Numbered from the stretch's first letter, positions 42,756-50,915 are shown. The stretch: DNA of 64,000 nt from Amycolatopsis taiwanensis DSM 45107 (GCF_000519205.1 NZ_JAFB01000015.1:1-64000), one strand, 5' to 3'. Made by a program: numbers and translations. The notes: generated from the letters alone by a model not told the origin.

Positions 42756-42986
42756 ATGGGCGCGTTGGGTGAGCCCGGTAGCGGCGTGCGTGGTGAGGAG
42801 GTGCTCGCGGTCTCCAAACGCAACGGGACATCGGGGAGCTGGCTCACCCTGGAGTCCTCGGGCCTGGACCCCACCGTGCTGCTGGTCAGCTGGATCGGCA
42901 TGATTGCGTTTGGCGTGTACGGAGTCACGCTGGCCGTCGCCACTCGCTCGTACTGGCTCCGGACGCGCCCGGCCGATCAGGAGTGA
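42756..42986 (+). CDS. Small membrane protein (tentative)
   Basis: A 76-residue frame with one clear hydrophobic segment (PTVLLVSWIGMIAFGVYGVTLA) and a basic C-terminal tail (TRSYWLRTRP). The first 20 residues may be untranslated: GTG 42801 follows GAGGAG closely. No family recognised. The rest of 42608-43069 holds nothing else I can name. Confidence 0.4.
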   Translation: MGALGEPGSGVRGEEVLAVSKRNGTSGSWLTLESSGLDPTVLLVSWIGMIAFGVYGVTLAVATRSYWLRTRPADQE

Positions 42987-43069
42987 CACCCCGGGCCAGT
43001 CGGTTCCCGCCATACCGCGCAATGGGAACGGTCTTGCTTTCCCCCGGCGGCCTCGTCCAGGATCGAAAC

Positions 43070-44191
43070 ATGACTCCGCGTACGGCACCACCATTCCGCG
43101 CCGACCACGTGGGCAGCCTGCTCCGTCCGCCCGCGTTGCACGAGGCTCGAGAGTCGTTCACCAAGGGCGCGATCAGCGCCGAAGAACTGCGCGCGGTCGA
43201 GGACGACGCGATCCGCGGCGCCGTCGAGATGCAGCGCTCGGCCGGGCTGAAGTCGGCCACCGACGGCGAATTCCGCCGCTCGGCCTGGCACATGGACTTC
43301 ATCTACCAGTTGCACGGCATCGAAAAGAGCGACGAGAGGCTGCACGTCAAATTCCACAACGCCGCCGGTGATATCGAGTTCAGCCCGTCCGGGCTGAAGG
43401 TCGTCGACAAGGTCGGGCTCGACCGCGTCATCTTCGGCGAGCACTTCGGCTTCCTGAAGTCCATTGTGGAACCTTCGGTCACGCCGAAACAGACCATCCC
43501 CTCGCCCAGCATGGTCTATTACCGTGGCGGCCGGGCGGCGGTGGACGAGACGGTGTACCCGGATCTGGAGGAGTTCTACGACGACCTCGCCAAGGCCTAC
43601 GCCCGGCAGGTCGCCGGACTGGCCGAGGCCGGCTGCACCTACCTCCAGCTCGACGACACCAGCCTGGCGTACCTGAACGACCCGGAACAGCGGGCACTCG
43701 TGGCGCGCATGGGCGGGGACCCGGACAAGCAGCACCTGCGCAACATCAAGACGATGAACGCGGCGCTCGCGGGCAAGCCCGCCGGGCTGACCGTCACCAC
43801 GCACCTGTGCCGCGGGAACTTCCGGTCCTCCTGGGTGGCCGAGGGCGGGTACGACTTCGTCGCGGACGCGCTGTTCAACGAGCTCGACGTGGACGGTTAC
43901 TTCCTGGAGTTCGACGACGAGCGGTCCGGCGGGTTCGAGCCGCTTCGGTTCGTGCCCAAGGGAAAGTACGTCGTGCTCGGCCTGGTCACCACCAAGCGCG
44001 GGGAGTTGGAGAGTGTCGACTCGCTGCGGCAGCGGATCGACGCGGCGTCGAAGTTCGTGGACATCGAACAGCTCTGCCTGTCGCCGCAGTGCGGGTTTTC
44101 CTCGACGGAGGAAGGAAACGACCTCACCGAAGCCGAGCAGAAGGCCAAGCTGGAGCGCATCGTCGAGACCGCCGCGCTGGTCTGGGGCTGA
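43070..44191 (+). CDS. Cobalamin-independent methionine synthase-like protein
   Basis: A 373-residue (beta/alpha)8 barrel related to the C-terminal half of MetE. It has FRADHVGSLLRPPAL at the N-terminus, TDGEFRRSAWHMDF, TYLQLDDTSLAYL and the zinc ligands in THLCRGN (H-x-C) and SPQCGFSS (Cys). The N-terminal folate half of MetE is absent, as in stand-alone methyltransferases that take the methyl group from other donors. ATG 43070 begins just before the conserved strand. The IclR and pobA genes follow on the same strand. Confidence 0.88.
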   Translation: MTPRTAPPFRADHVGSLLRPPALHEARESFTKGAISAEELRAVEDDAIRGAVEMQRSAGLKSATDGEFRRSAWHMDFIYQLHGIEKSDERLHVKFHNAAGDIEFSPSGLKVVDKVGLDRVIFGEHFGFLKSIVEPSVTPKQTIPSPSMVYYRGGRAAVDETVYPDLEEFYDDLAKAYARQVAGLAEAGCTYLQLDDTSLAYLNDPEQRALVARMGGDPDKQHLRNIKTMNAALAGKPAGLTVTTHLCRGNFRSSWVAEGGYDFVADALFNELDVDGYFLEFDDERSGGFEPLRFVPKGKYVVLGLVTTKRGELESVDSLRQRIDAASKFVDIEQLCLSPQCGFSSTEEGNDLTEAEQKAKLERIVETAALVWG

Positions 44192-44280
44192 TCGTCCCCG
44201 GCTGCCGGTGCGACATTTGCCGCGTCCGGCACCGGCACGAACTTGCCGACAGATCACCGGATACCCCGTAACCTGGGCGT

Positions 44281-45045
44281 ATGCGGCACACTTCGGCGCA
44301 GGCGCCATCGGTGGTGGACCGGGTGCTGGACGTGCTGGGAGCGTTCACTCCGGAGCGGTCGGCGTTGAGCCTGTCCGAGCTGAGCCGGCGCACCCGGCTG
44401 CCGCTGTCCACCACGCACCGGATCGTCGGCGAACTTGCCCGGCGCGGTGCGCTCGAACGCCAGGAGGACGGGCGGTACCGGGTCGGTCTGTGGCTGTGGG
44501 AGATCGCCTCGCTTTCGCCGCGCGGGGTGGGCCTGCGCGAGAACGCGATGCCGTTCCTGGAAGACCTCTACGAGGCGACCCACGAGAACGTCCAGCTCGC
44601 CGTGCTCGATGCGCCCGATGTCGTCTACGTGGAACTGATTTCCGGCCGGAACGCGGTGAACGTGATATCCCGGGTCGGTGGGCGCTTGGCCGCGCATGCG
44701 ACCGGCGTCGGCCTCGTGCTGCTCGCCAACGCACCCGTGGACGTGCAGGAACACGTCCTGTCCCAGCCGCTGAAGGCGTACACGCCGAAGACCGTCACTT
44801 CGCCTCAGCAGCTTCGGCGGGTGCTGGCCGACGTGCGGCGGGACGGGTTCGTGATCAGCGACCGGCAGATCGAAATGGTGTCGCTGTCGGTGGCGGCGCC
44901 CGTGTACGGCCCCGGTGACGACGTGGTCGCTGCGATCTCCATCGTGGTGCCCGCCGATGGCACCGACCCGCGCACGCTGGTGCCCGCGGTCCGCGCGGCG
45001 GCCAGGGGAATTTCACGCTCGCTCGGCGCGTACCAGTCGGGCTGA
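44281..45045 (+). CDS. IclR family regulator, probable regulator of pobA
   Basis: A 254-residue regulator. N-terminal winged helix: VVDRVLDVLGAFTPERSALS, LSELSRRTRLPLSTTHRIVGELARRGAL; the C-terminal effector domain has ENVQLAVLDAPDVVYVELI, HATGVGLVLLA and VVAAISIVVPA. IclR members such as PobR, PcaR and PcaU sense aromatic acids. It lies 90 bases upstream of pobA on the same strand, so regulation of 4-hydroxybenzoate use is likely but inferred. Confidence 0.9.
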   Translation: MRHTSAQAPSVVDRVLDVLGAFTPERSALSLSELSRRTRLPLSTTHRIVGELARRGALERQEDGRYRVGLWLWEIASLSPRGVGLRENAMPFLEDLYEATHENVQLAVLDAPDVVYVELISGRNAVNVISRVGGRLAAHATGVGLVLLANAPVDVQEHVLSQPLKAYTPKTVTSPQQLRRVLADVRRDGFVISDRQIEMVSLSVAAPVYGPGDDVVAAISIVVPADGTDPRTLVPAVRAAARGISRSLGAYQSG

Positions 45046-45135
45046 ACTTCCGGTGAGTGGAAGGGTCCGTGTCGCATCGGAGGCCAGGGCCGCATGCTGA
45101 GGGCCGGACAGACGATTCGTTTGGAGGCTTTGACG

Positions 45136-46317
45136 GTGGCGCGCACGCAGGTCGGGATCATCGGTGCTGGACCGGCGGGTCTGTTGTTGTCGTACCTGCT
45201 CCACTCCGAAGGCATCGAGGCCGTCGTGCTCGAAACACGCAGTCGCGAATATGTGGAGCGGCGGGTGCGCGCGGGCGTGTGCGAGCACCCGACCACCCAG
45301 TTGCTGCGGGAGATCGGTGTCGGCGCCCGGATGGACGCCGAAGGACTGCCGCACCACGGGCTCTCCCTCCGGTTCGACGGCGAGGACCACCGCATCGCAC
45401 TGACCGAACTGACCGGGAAGGCGATCACCGTCTACGGCCAGCAGGAGATCGTCAAGGACCTGATCGCCGCGCACGAGGCGAAGGGCTGGCCGGTCGAGTT
45501 CGAGGTCTCCGGGGTCCGGCCCCACGGCCTGGACACCGAGCACCCGTGGATCGCCTACCGCGACGAGGACGGTGCCACGCGCCGGCTCGACTGTGACGTG
45601 ATCGCCGGATGCGACGGCTTCCACGGCGTCAGCCGCCCCGCCATCCCGGCCGGCGAAGTCAGGTTCTTCGACCGGGAATACCCGTTCGCCTGGCTCGGGG
45701 TACTCGCGCGAACCCCGCCCTCGCACGAGGAGCTGATCTACACCCATCACGAGCGCGGATTCGCGCTGCACAGCATGCGCTCGCCGGAGATCACCCGGCT
45801 GTACCTGCAGGTTCCGCACGACGAAAAGATCGAGGGCTGGTCCGACGACCGGATCTGGTCGGAGCTGTCGCTGCGCCTGGAGACCAGCAACCAGGACTTC
45901 TCGCTGCGGGAGGGCCCGATCCTGGACAAGGGCATCACCCCGATGCGCAGCTTCGTCGCCGAGCCGATGTCGTACGGGCGGCTCTTCCTGGCCGGCGACG
46001 CCGCGCACATCGTCCCGCCGACCGGCGCCAAGGGCATGAACCTGGCCGTCGCCGATGTCCGGATGCTCTCCCGGGCGCTGGTGGAACTGTTGCGGCACAA
46101 GCGAAGCGAGCTTGCCGAGTCCTATTCGGACATCTGTCTGCGGCGGGTGTGGCGGGCCGAGCACTTCTCCTGGTACATGACGTCGATGCTGCACGTCGAC
46201 CCGGGCGCCGACGAGTTCGGGCGCCGGCTCCAGCTTTCCCAACTCCGGTACACCGCGTCTTCCCGCGCGGCCGCCACGAGCCTCGCCGAGAACTACGTGG
46301 GCCTCCCCTTCGCCTGA
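45136..46317 (+). CDS. pobA: 4-hydroxybenzoate 3-monooxygenase
   Basis: A 393-residue flavoprotein, the usual PobA length. It has the FAD dinucleotide fold QVGIIGAGPAGLLLSYLLH, SREYVERRVRAGVCEH, the DG motif VIAGCDGFHGVSR and LAGDAAHIVPPTGAKGMNLA, all diagnostic of PHBH. It hydroxylates 4-hydroxybenzoate to protocatechuate with O2 and NAD(P)H, feeding the beta-ketoadipate pathway. GTG 45136 has GGAGG eight bases upstream. A partial decayed copy follows at 46600-46793. Confidence 0.95.
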   Translation: MARTQVGIIGAGPAGLLLSYLLHSEGIEAVVLETRSREYVERRVRAGVCEHPTTQLLREIGVGARMDAEGLPHHGLSLRFDGEDHRIALTELTGKAITVYGQQEIVKDLIAAHEAKGWPVEFEVSGVRPHGLDTEHPWIAYRDEDGATRRLDCDVIAGCDGFHGVSRPAIPAGEVRFFDREYPFAWLGVLARTPPSHEELIYTHHERGFALHSMRSPEITRLYLQVPHDEKIEGWSDDRIWSELSLRLETSNQDFSLREGPILDKGITPMRSFVAEPMSYGRLFLAGDAAHIVPPTGAKGMNLAVADVRMLSRALVELLRHKRSELAESYSDICLRRVWRAEHFSWYMTSMLHVDPGADEFGRRLQLSQLRYTASSRAAATSLAENYVGLPFA

Positions 46318-46320
46318 CCG

Positions 46321-46376
46321 CCACATGCTCACTCACATGCTCACTGCGCTAGGTGAGCATGTGAGTGAGCATGTGG
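46321..46376. terminator. 24-bp perfect hairpin after pobA
   Basis: 46321-46344 is the exact reverse complement of 46353-46376, with loop TGCGCTAG, starting four bases after the pobA stop. Each arm contains the internal direct repeat CATGCTCACT. Probable pobA terminator; the internal repeats are unusual. Confidence 0.75.
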
Positions 46377-46387
46377 GGTGAGATGGT

Positions 46388-46558
46388 TTGCTTGACGAAG
46401 AGTTGACGGACATTGTCGGTGTGCCCGACAAGACGGTCGCCAGATGGCTCAAGGCCCTCCGAGCTGAGGGCTCGGTCGAGCTTCTCGGCGATGCCGCTCG
46501 CAGCCGCAACGTCCGCTACCGGCGAACGGCCAAACTCATGTTGGACGAAGAGACCTGA
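46388..46558 (+). pseudogene. Winged-helix DNA-binding fragment
   Basis: Fifty-six codons up to TGA 46556-46558 read LDEELTDIVGVPDKTVARWL, KALRAEGSVELLGDAARSRN, VRYRRTAKLMLDEET: a helix-turn-helix with wing. There is only a TTG near the beginning, a stop directly upstream and no ribosome site, so it is likely the C-terminal part of a lost regulator. Confidence 0.45.
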
Positions 46559-46599
46559 TCGCCGTGTAGGTCCGGGCCTCCCACTTCGCGCATGTCCGC

Positions 46600-46793
46600 G
46601 GCCGACCTGATGGCGGCGAAGGGCTTGCCGGTCGAGTCTGAGGTCTCCGGGGTTCGGCCGCCTTGCCTGGACACCGGGCACTTCCGCGTGCCCTCGTGGA
46701 ACTCTTGCGACACAAGCGAATCGACCGGATCGTCCCATGTCGCCGCCACGAGCCTCGCCGAGAACCACGTTGGCCTCCCCTTCGCCCGAGCCA
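46600..46793 (+). pseudogene. Collapsed second copy of pobA
   Basis: Three stretches match pobA in order and on the same strand. About 46604-46680 (LMAAKGLPVESEVSGVRPP, LDTGH) matches PobA 116-150; about 46690-46720 (ALVELLRHKR) matches about 315-324; 46740-46790 (AATSLAENHVGLPFA) matches the last 15 residues. The intervening parts are deleted and frames differ between pieces, so this is a pseudogene remnant of a duplication or a neighbouring paralogue. Confidence 0.75.
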
Positions 46794-46827
46794 TCATCCG
46801 CTTTGGCTCAAGCAGCACAATTTTAGA

Positions 46828-46847
46828 CTTGACTTATATAAGTCAAG
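46828..46847. promoter_or_regulatory. 20-bp perfect palindrome, ArsR-family operator
   Basis: CTTGACTTATATAAGTCAAG is perfectly self-complementary. TTGACT could act as -35 and TATAAG as part of -10, so repressor binding would block the promoter of the ArsR-type gene starting at 46857. Confidence 0.7.
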
Positions 46848-46856
46848 CCCGGCATT

Positions 46857-47210
46857 ATGGCCGCCGTGCACGCGTTCGACGTACTCGGCGATCCGGTCCG
46901 GCGCCGGATCCTGGAACTGCTCGCGGACAGCGAGTTGACCTCCGGCGCGGTAACCGCCGTCATCCGCGAGGAGTTCGGGATCTCTCAGCCGGCGGTGTCC
47001 CAGCACCTCAAGGTCCTTCGCGACGCGAATTTCGCGACGGTACGGCCGGACGGGGCGCGCCGCCTCTACGCGGTGAACCCCGAGCCGCTGCGGGACGTGG
47101 ACGCGTGGCTTGACCGGTTCCGTCGATTCTGGACCCCGCATCTGCTGGCGCTGGAGACGGAACTGGCCCGCGGCAAGCGCGAGCGGCGTCGCCGTAACCC
47201 CGAAGATTGA
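46857..47210 (+). CDS. ArsR/SmtB-type winged-helix regulator (non-metal group)
   Basis: A 117-residue regulator: AFDVLGDPVRRRILELLADSE, AVTAVIREEFGISQPAVSQHLKVLRDANFATVRPDGARRLY. It lacks metal-binding cysteines and has the C-terminal RRFWTPHLLALETEL seen in ArsR genes paired with SRPBCC/AHSA1 proteins, exactly as here. ATG 46857; GTG 46866 is possible. The perfect palindrome upstream suggests autoregulation. Confidence 0.9.
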   Translation: MAAVHAFDVLGDPVRRRILELLADSELTSGAVTAVIREEFGISQPAVSQHLKVLRDANFATVRPDGARRLYAVNPEPLRDVDAWLDRFRRFWTPHLLALETELARGKRERRRRNPED

Positions 47211-47230
47211 TCCGATCCGAGGAGATCATC

Positions 47231-47899
47231 ATGTTCAACGTCACTCACCAGGTCAGCGCCGTCCAGCGGCGGATCGGCAAGCGTGTGCTCGAAGCCGGCG
47301 AAGCCAGGGTCCTGACCATCGGCCAGACCTACGACTCCACTGTGGACGACGTGTGGGACGCCTGCACCAATCTCGAGCGCATTCCCCGGTGGCTCATGCC
47401 GATTTCGGGCGACCTGCGCCTCGGCGGCCGCTACCAACTGGAGGGAAATGCCGGTGGGACGATCGAAAGCTGTGACCCGCCGAAGAGGTTCTCCGCTACC
47501 TGGGAGTTCGGCGGGGAGGTCAGCTGGATCGAGGTGCGGCTGAGCGCCACGCCGGACGACCGTACCCGGTTGGAGTTGGAACACGTCGCACACGTCGACG
47601 ACCAGCGGTGGGCGGAGTTCGGGCCCGGCGCCGTCGGCATCGGCTGGGACATGATGCTGCTCGGGCTGGCCACGCACCTGGAGTCCGGACGCGGCATTGA
47701 CCCGGCGGAAAGCGCGGCGTGGAGCCAATCCGGGGATGGCAAGCGGTTCATGGCGCTCAGCAGCGAACAATGGTGCCAGGCGAGCATCGAAGCCGGGACC
47801 GACGAGGCCGAAGCACGGGCCGCTGCCGCCCGGATCCACGCCATGTACACCGGTGCCACTCCTGACGCATCAGCCGAACGGCCTTCGGGTGGGGAGTGA
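47231..47899 (+). CDS. SRPBCC (AHSA1-like) ligand-binding protein
   Basis: A 222-residue protein with the START/Bet v1-like fold: TIGQTYDSTVDDVWDACTNLERIPRWLMPIS at the first strand and helices, LGGRYQLEGNAGGTIESCDPPKRFSATWEF in the sheet and the long C-terminal helix with GWDMMLLGLATHLES. Such proteins bind hydrophobic ligands and are regular partners of small ArsR regulators. GAGGAG stands six bases before ATG 47231, 20 bases after the regulator. Confidence 0.88.
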   Translation: MFNVTHQVSAVQRRIGKRVLEAGEARVLTIGQTYDSTVDDVWDACTNLERIPRWLMPISGDLRLGGRYQLEGNAGGTIESCDPPKRFSATWEFGGEVSWIEVRLSATPDDRTRLELEHVAHVDDQRWAEFGPGAVGIGWDMMLLGLATHLESGRGIDPAESAAWSQSGDGKRFMALSSEQWCQASIEAGTDEAEARAAAARIHAMYTGATPDASAERPSGGE

Positions 47900-47944
47900 T
47901 CTCTCAGCGCATCAGCAAAAGCGAGGCGCGCCCGCGCGCACTGG

Positions 47945-48517
47945 TCAACGCAGCCCGTGGTGGATGAGGTGCAGGGCCCGGTCGGCGACTTCGTTCGGGT
48001 CCGCGCCGTGTTCGACGGCGGTCATGGCTGCTTGGAGAAGGCCGCCGACGAGTTGGGCCGTCAGCAGCGGGGCAGTCGGGTTGCGTTCGGCGATCGCTGC
48101 CTGCAGGGGCGCGTAGTGCAGGTGGTGGAGTTCGTGGACCCGGTCGCGGCATTCCTGGGGCAGTTCGGCGCGCATGAGGGCGGCAGCGGGGCGGTGGAGG
48201 CCCTGGGCCGCCAGCCGCAGTTCCGCTCTGACAAAGGCGTCGATGCGTTCCGCCGGGCCTTCGATGCCGCGCAGGGCCTGGTCGAGGGCGGTGTTGGCGG
48301 CGGTGAAGGTGTCCTCGACGATGGCCGCCAGGATGGCAGCGCCGGAGGGGAAGTACTGGTAGAAGCTGGAACGGGCCAGGCCTGCTCGGGCGCCGACCGC
48401 CGCCGGGGTGACGGCGGCGGCGCCCTGCTCGACCAGGACGTCAACGGCTGCCTGGATCAACGCGGCGCGTTGCTGGGCGCGGTGCTCGGCCACGGTGGCG
48501 GCGTTGATCTTGGGCAT
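47945..48517 (-). CDS. TetR/AcrR family regulator of the ABC operon
   Basis: A 190-residue repressor: RAALIQAAVDVLVEQGAAAV, TPAAVGARAGLARSSFYQYF (helix-turn-helix about 36-56), then a helical domain with QLVGGLLQAAMTAVEHG. It is the last gene of the minus-strand unit with the ATPase, permease and monooxygenase. The paired GACAC-GTGTC palindromes at the operon head are its likely sites. Confidence 0.9.
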   Translation of the reverse strand: MPKINAATVAEHRAQQRAALIQAAVDVLVEQGAAAVTPAAVGARAGLARSSFYQYFPSGAAILAAIVEDTFTAANTALDQALRGIEGPAERIDAFVRAELRLAAQGLHRPAAALMRAELPQECRDRVHELHHLHYAPLQAAIAERNPTAPLLTAQLVGGLLQAAMTAVEHGADPNEVADRALHLIHHGLR

Positions 48518-48545
48518 GGCGTGGGTGCGCCCTTCGAGGTTCGGG

Positions 48546-49265
48546 TCAGGTCAGTCGGCCATCCCTCAGGAACAGGACGTGGTCGGCCGCGTCCAGTATC
48601 TCGGTGTCGTGGGTGACCATGACAGTGGCCGTCTTCTGGGCGCGGGTCTGCTCGGCGAGCAGGTCGACGATGTCGCGGGCCCGGGCGCGGTCGAGCGCGG
48701 AGGTCGGTTCGTCCACGAGGAGGATCTCGGGGGCGAGGAGGAGGGCCCGGGCCAGTCCGACGCGCTGACGCTCGCCTCCCGACAGCTGGTGGGGGCGCCG
48801 GTCGGCGCGGGCGCTCATGCCGACCGCCTCCAGCAGGTCGTCGGCGCGTCGGCGGGCGGAGTTGTCCAGTCGGCCTGCGATGTGGGCAGGCAGGAGGAGC
48901 TGTTCGCGGGCGGTGAGGGAGGCGAGCAGGTTGGCGTGCTGGAAGACGTAGCCGATGTGATTGCGTCGGTGGGCGGTGCGCTGGTGTTCCTTGAGGGTGG
49001 TCAGGTCGACGCCGGCGACGTGGACGCTTCCTTCGGTGGGGCTCTGTAGTCCGCCGGCGACGGCGAGAAGGCTGGACTTGCCCGAGCCGGACGGGCCGGT
49101 GACGGCGAGGAACTCGCCGGGTGCGACGGCCAGGTCGACCCGGTCGACCGCGGTGACCTGCTGGGTCTCGTCTCCCAGGCGCAGGGTGACCCCGGTCAGG
49201 CGCAGGGCGGCGGGAAGTGTCGTGCTGCCGGCGTTGGGGGACGTGGCGGGAGTGGTGGGGATCAT
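48546..49265 (-). CDS. ABC transporter ATPase, MacB/LolD type
   Basis: A 239-residue ATPase: Walker A TGPSGSGKSSLLA near 59, Q-loop YVFQHANLL, signature LSGGERQRVGLARALL near 163, Walker B ILLVDEPTSALD and switch His in VMVTHD. It pairs with the FtsX-like permease, whose stop overlaps this start by four bases. Exporters of this type expel antibiotics or act on envelope lipids. Confidence 0.93.
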   Translation of the reverse strand: MIPTTPATSPNAGSTTLPAALRLTGVTLRLGDETQQVTAVDRVDLAVAPGEFLAVTGPSGSGKSSLLAVAGGLQSPTEGSVHVAGVDLTTLKEHQRTAHRRNHIGYVFQHANLLASLTAREQLLLPAHIAGRLDNSARRRADDLLEAVGMSARADRRPHQLSGGERQRVGLARALLLAPEILLVDEPTSALDRARARDIVDLLAEQTRAQKTATVMVTHDTEILDAADHVLFLRDGRLT

Positions 49266-50380
49266 CGGTTGGCTCCGAGGGCGGTGAGGGCCTGCACCTT
49301 GGTGATGCGGCGGACCGCGACGGTGGCGCCGGCCAGGCCGAGGACGATCAGCAGGGCCGCGGCCATGGTCACCTGGCCGGTTTCGAGGGAGAAGGGTGCG
49401 GATCCGTTCATGGCTCCGCCGAGCGCGAGTCCGACGGCGGTGCCGGCGGCGGTAGCCGCGAGCAGGACGGCGGCGACCTGGGTCAGCGCGTCGCGCAGGA
49501 TGTAGCCGGTGCCGGCGCCAATGGCCTTGAGCAGGGCGATCTCCTGACGGCGCTGGATGGTCCACACCGTGAAGAACGAGCCCACGACCAGGGCGGAAAT
49601 GGCATAGAGGAAGCCGCGAATCAAGGTCATGGTGCTGGACTCGGCGGTATAGCCCGGGGATGCCGCGTAGGTGCCGGTCTTGTCGACGCTCTGCGTGCCG
49701 AGCCGGTGGTCGATCGCGGCCGGGTCGGCGCCGGGTGCGAGCTGCACGGCGACGGCGGTCGCCTGGTCGGCGGCTGCGGCGGGCACAGGCCCGGGAAGGC
49801 CGTAGTGCAGTTGCTGCCACAGCGGAAGCGGCACGTAGACCACGCCGACGTGGCCGAACGAGGCGTGGCCGATCGTGCCGACCACGGTCAGCGCGGTGCC
49901 CGCCTGCCCGGCGGTGAGCCGGTCGCCGATCTTCACGCCCTCCTTGGCGATGTCCTCGCTGACCAGGACGCCGTTCGGGTCGGCCGACAGGGGCTTGCCC
50001 GACACCGGTACGGGGGCCAGAAATCCGCTGGGTTCGACCCCGAACACGGCCAGGTTCAGCTGCTTGCCGTCCGAACCGGCCAGCTGCGCGTGGACGAGCT
50101 GCTGGCCGAACGGCTCAGCCTTACGCACACCGGGCTGGGACGCCCAGGCCTGCCAGGTGGTCTTCGTGACGGTGGAGCGGGAGAACAGTTCGCCGGCGGC
50201 GGACTTGTCGAAGGCCAAATGCGTCACCGGGAGAGCGCGCAGGCCGGAGATGCCGGAGTCGGCCAGCCCGCTGGCCAGCCCGGACAGGATGACACCGAGC
50301 ACGGCGATCATCGCGACCACCGCGCCGATGAGTGCGAAGCGCCCGCGGGCGAACCGCAGGTCGCGTACAGCAAGAAACAT
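49262..50380 (-). CDS. FtsX/MacB-like ABC permease
   Basis: A 372-residue permease with one N-terminal membrane helix (FALIGAVVAMIAVLGVILSG), a large outer domain (about 40-240) and three C-terminal helices (FLYAISALVVGSFFTVWTI, LTQVAAVLLAATAAGTAVGL, AAALLIVLGLAGATVAV). This is half a usual transporter and would dimerise. ATG 50380, 20 bases after the frameshifted monooxygenase. Confidence 0.9.
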   Translation of the reverse strand: MFLAVRDLRFARGRFALIGAVVAMIAVLGVILSGLASGLADSGISGLRALPVTHLAFDKSAAGELFSRSTVTKTTWQAWASQPGVRKAEPFGQQLVHAQLAGSDGKQLNLAVFGVEPSGFLAPVPVSGKPLSADPNGVLVSEDIAKEGVKIGDRLTAGQAGTALTVVGTIGHASFGHVGVVYVPLPLWQQLHYGLPGPVPAAAADQATAVAVQLAPGADPAAIDHRLGTQSVDKTGTYAASPGYTAESSTMTLIRGFLYAISALVVGSFFTVWTIQRRQEIALLKAIGAGTGYILRDALTQVAAVLLAATAAGTAVGLALGGAMNGSAPFSLETGQVTMAAALLIVLGLAGATVAVRRITKVQALTALGANR

Positions 50381-50400
50381 GGGATGGATCCGTCCGGTTC

Positions 50401-50696
50401 TCAGGCGCCGACGGCGGCGACGGTCTCGAACATCTCGACGCCGCCGGCCATGCCCTGGGTGGAGGAGCTGTGGGCGGCGTGGAAGGACTGTGACCGGGTC
50501 CACTCCGTGAACGCGTCACGGGTGGTGAAGTCCATCAGCGCCACATACGCGCCCCCTCCTGCGCGGGACGCAGCAGCCGCGCGCCGACCAGGCCGGCCAC
50601 CCCGGGCAGTGTCTCGCGCATGCTCGCCGCGAAACGCTCCTCGAACGCAGGCCCATCAGCCAGGGGAACCGAAATGCGGTTCATCACCGTATACAT
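50401..50696 (-). pseudogene. ABM-type monooxygenase with a frameshift
   Basis: From ATG 50696 the frame reads MYTVMNRISVPLADGPAFEE, RFAASMRETLPGVAGLVGAR, LLRPAQEG, then runs into a TGA. A one-base shift at the G run (five G on the minus strand, plus-strand 50552-50556) restores AYVALMDFTTRDAFTEWTRS, QSFHAAHSSSTQGMAGG, VEMFETVAAVGA-stop at 50401. The joined product, about 98 residues, is a normal antibiotic biosynthesis monooxygenase-fold protein. It may be an indel mutation, a sequencing error or a slip site. Confidence 0.7.
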
Positions 50697-50755
50697 CGCT
50701 TGCACACCAATCTCCTCCGACAGGAGGGGGAGCCGGAGTCGACACGAAAGATGCC

Positions 50756-50767
50756 GACACGGGTGTC
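50756..50767. promoter_or_regulatory. Candidate TetR operator, copy 1
   Basis: GACACGGGTGTC, within TGCCGACACGGGTGTCAGCA, lies 60 bases upstream of the frameshifted monooxygenase start. Confidence 0.6.
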
Positions 50768-50788
50768 AGCATCCTAACCCATGTTTCC

Positions 50789-50800
50789 GACACAGGTGTC
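50789..50800. promoter_or_regulatory. Candidate TetR operator, copy 2
   Basis: GACACAGGTGTC repeats the first site 33 bases away, close to three helix turns, as expected for two dimers binding one face of the DNA. Confidence 0.6.
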
Positions 50801-50867
50801 AGCAACATTCTGATTCCACTTGCTCGCGAGGCGGGCGCGAAACATCCGAGTGGGCATGTGGCTTGAT

Positions 50868-50886
50868 CGTCAACCTCAAGTTGACG
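50868..50886. promoter_or_regulatory. GTCAAC palindrome 1 before the Clp-N gene
   Basis: CGTCAACCTCAAGTTGACG has 7-base inverted arms. A near copy lies 28 bases further at 50896-50914. Likely binding site for the HTH region of the downstream product. Confidence 0.6.
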
Positions 50887-50895
50887 GAAGGAGAT

Positions 50896-50914
50896 CGTCA
50901 ACCTATGGTTGACG
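50896..50914. promoter_or_regulatory. GTCAAC palindrome 2, overlapping a leader start
   Basis: CGTCAACCTATGGTTGACG is a perfect 8-base inverted repeat around TAT, ending one base before ATG 50916. It contains ATG 50905, which opens a five-codon frame (MVDV-stop) whose TGA overlaps the gene's ATG; AAGGAG lies 11 bases before this leader ATG. Confidence 0.6.
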
Positions 50915-50915
50915 T

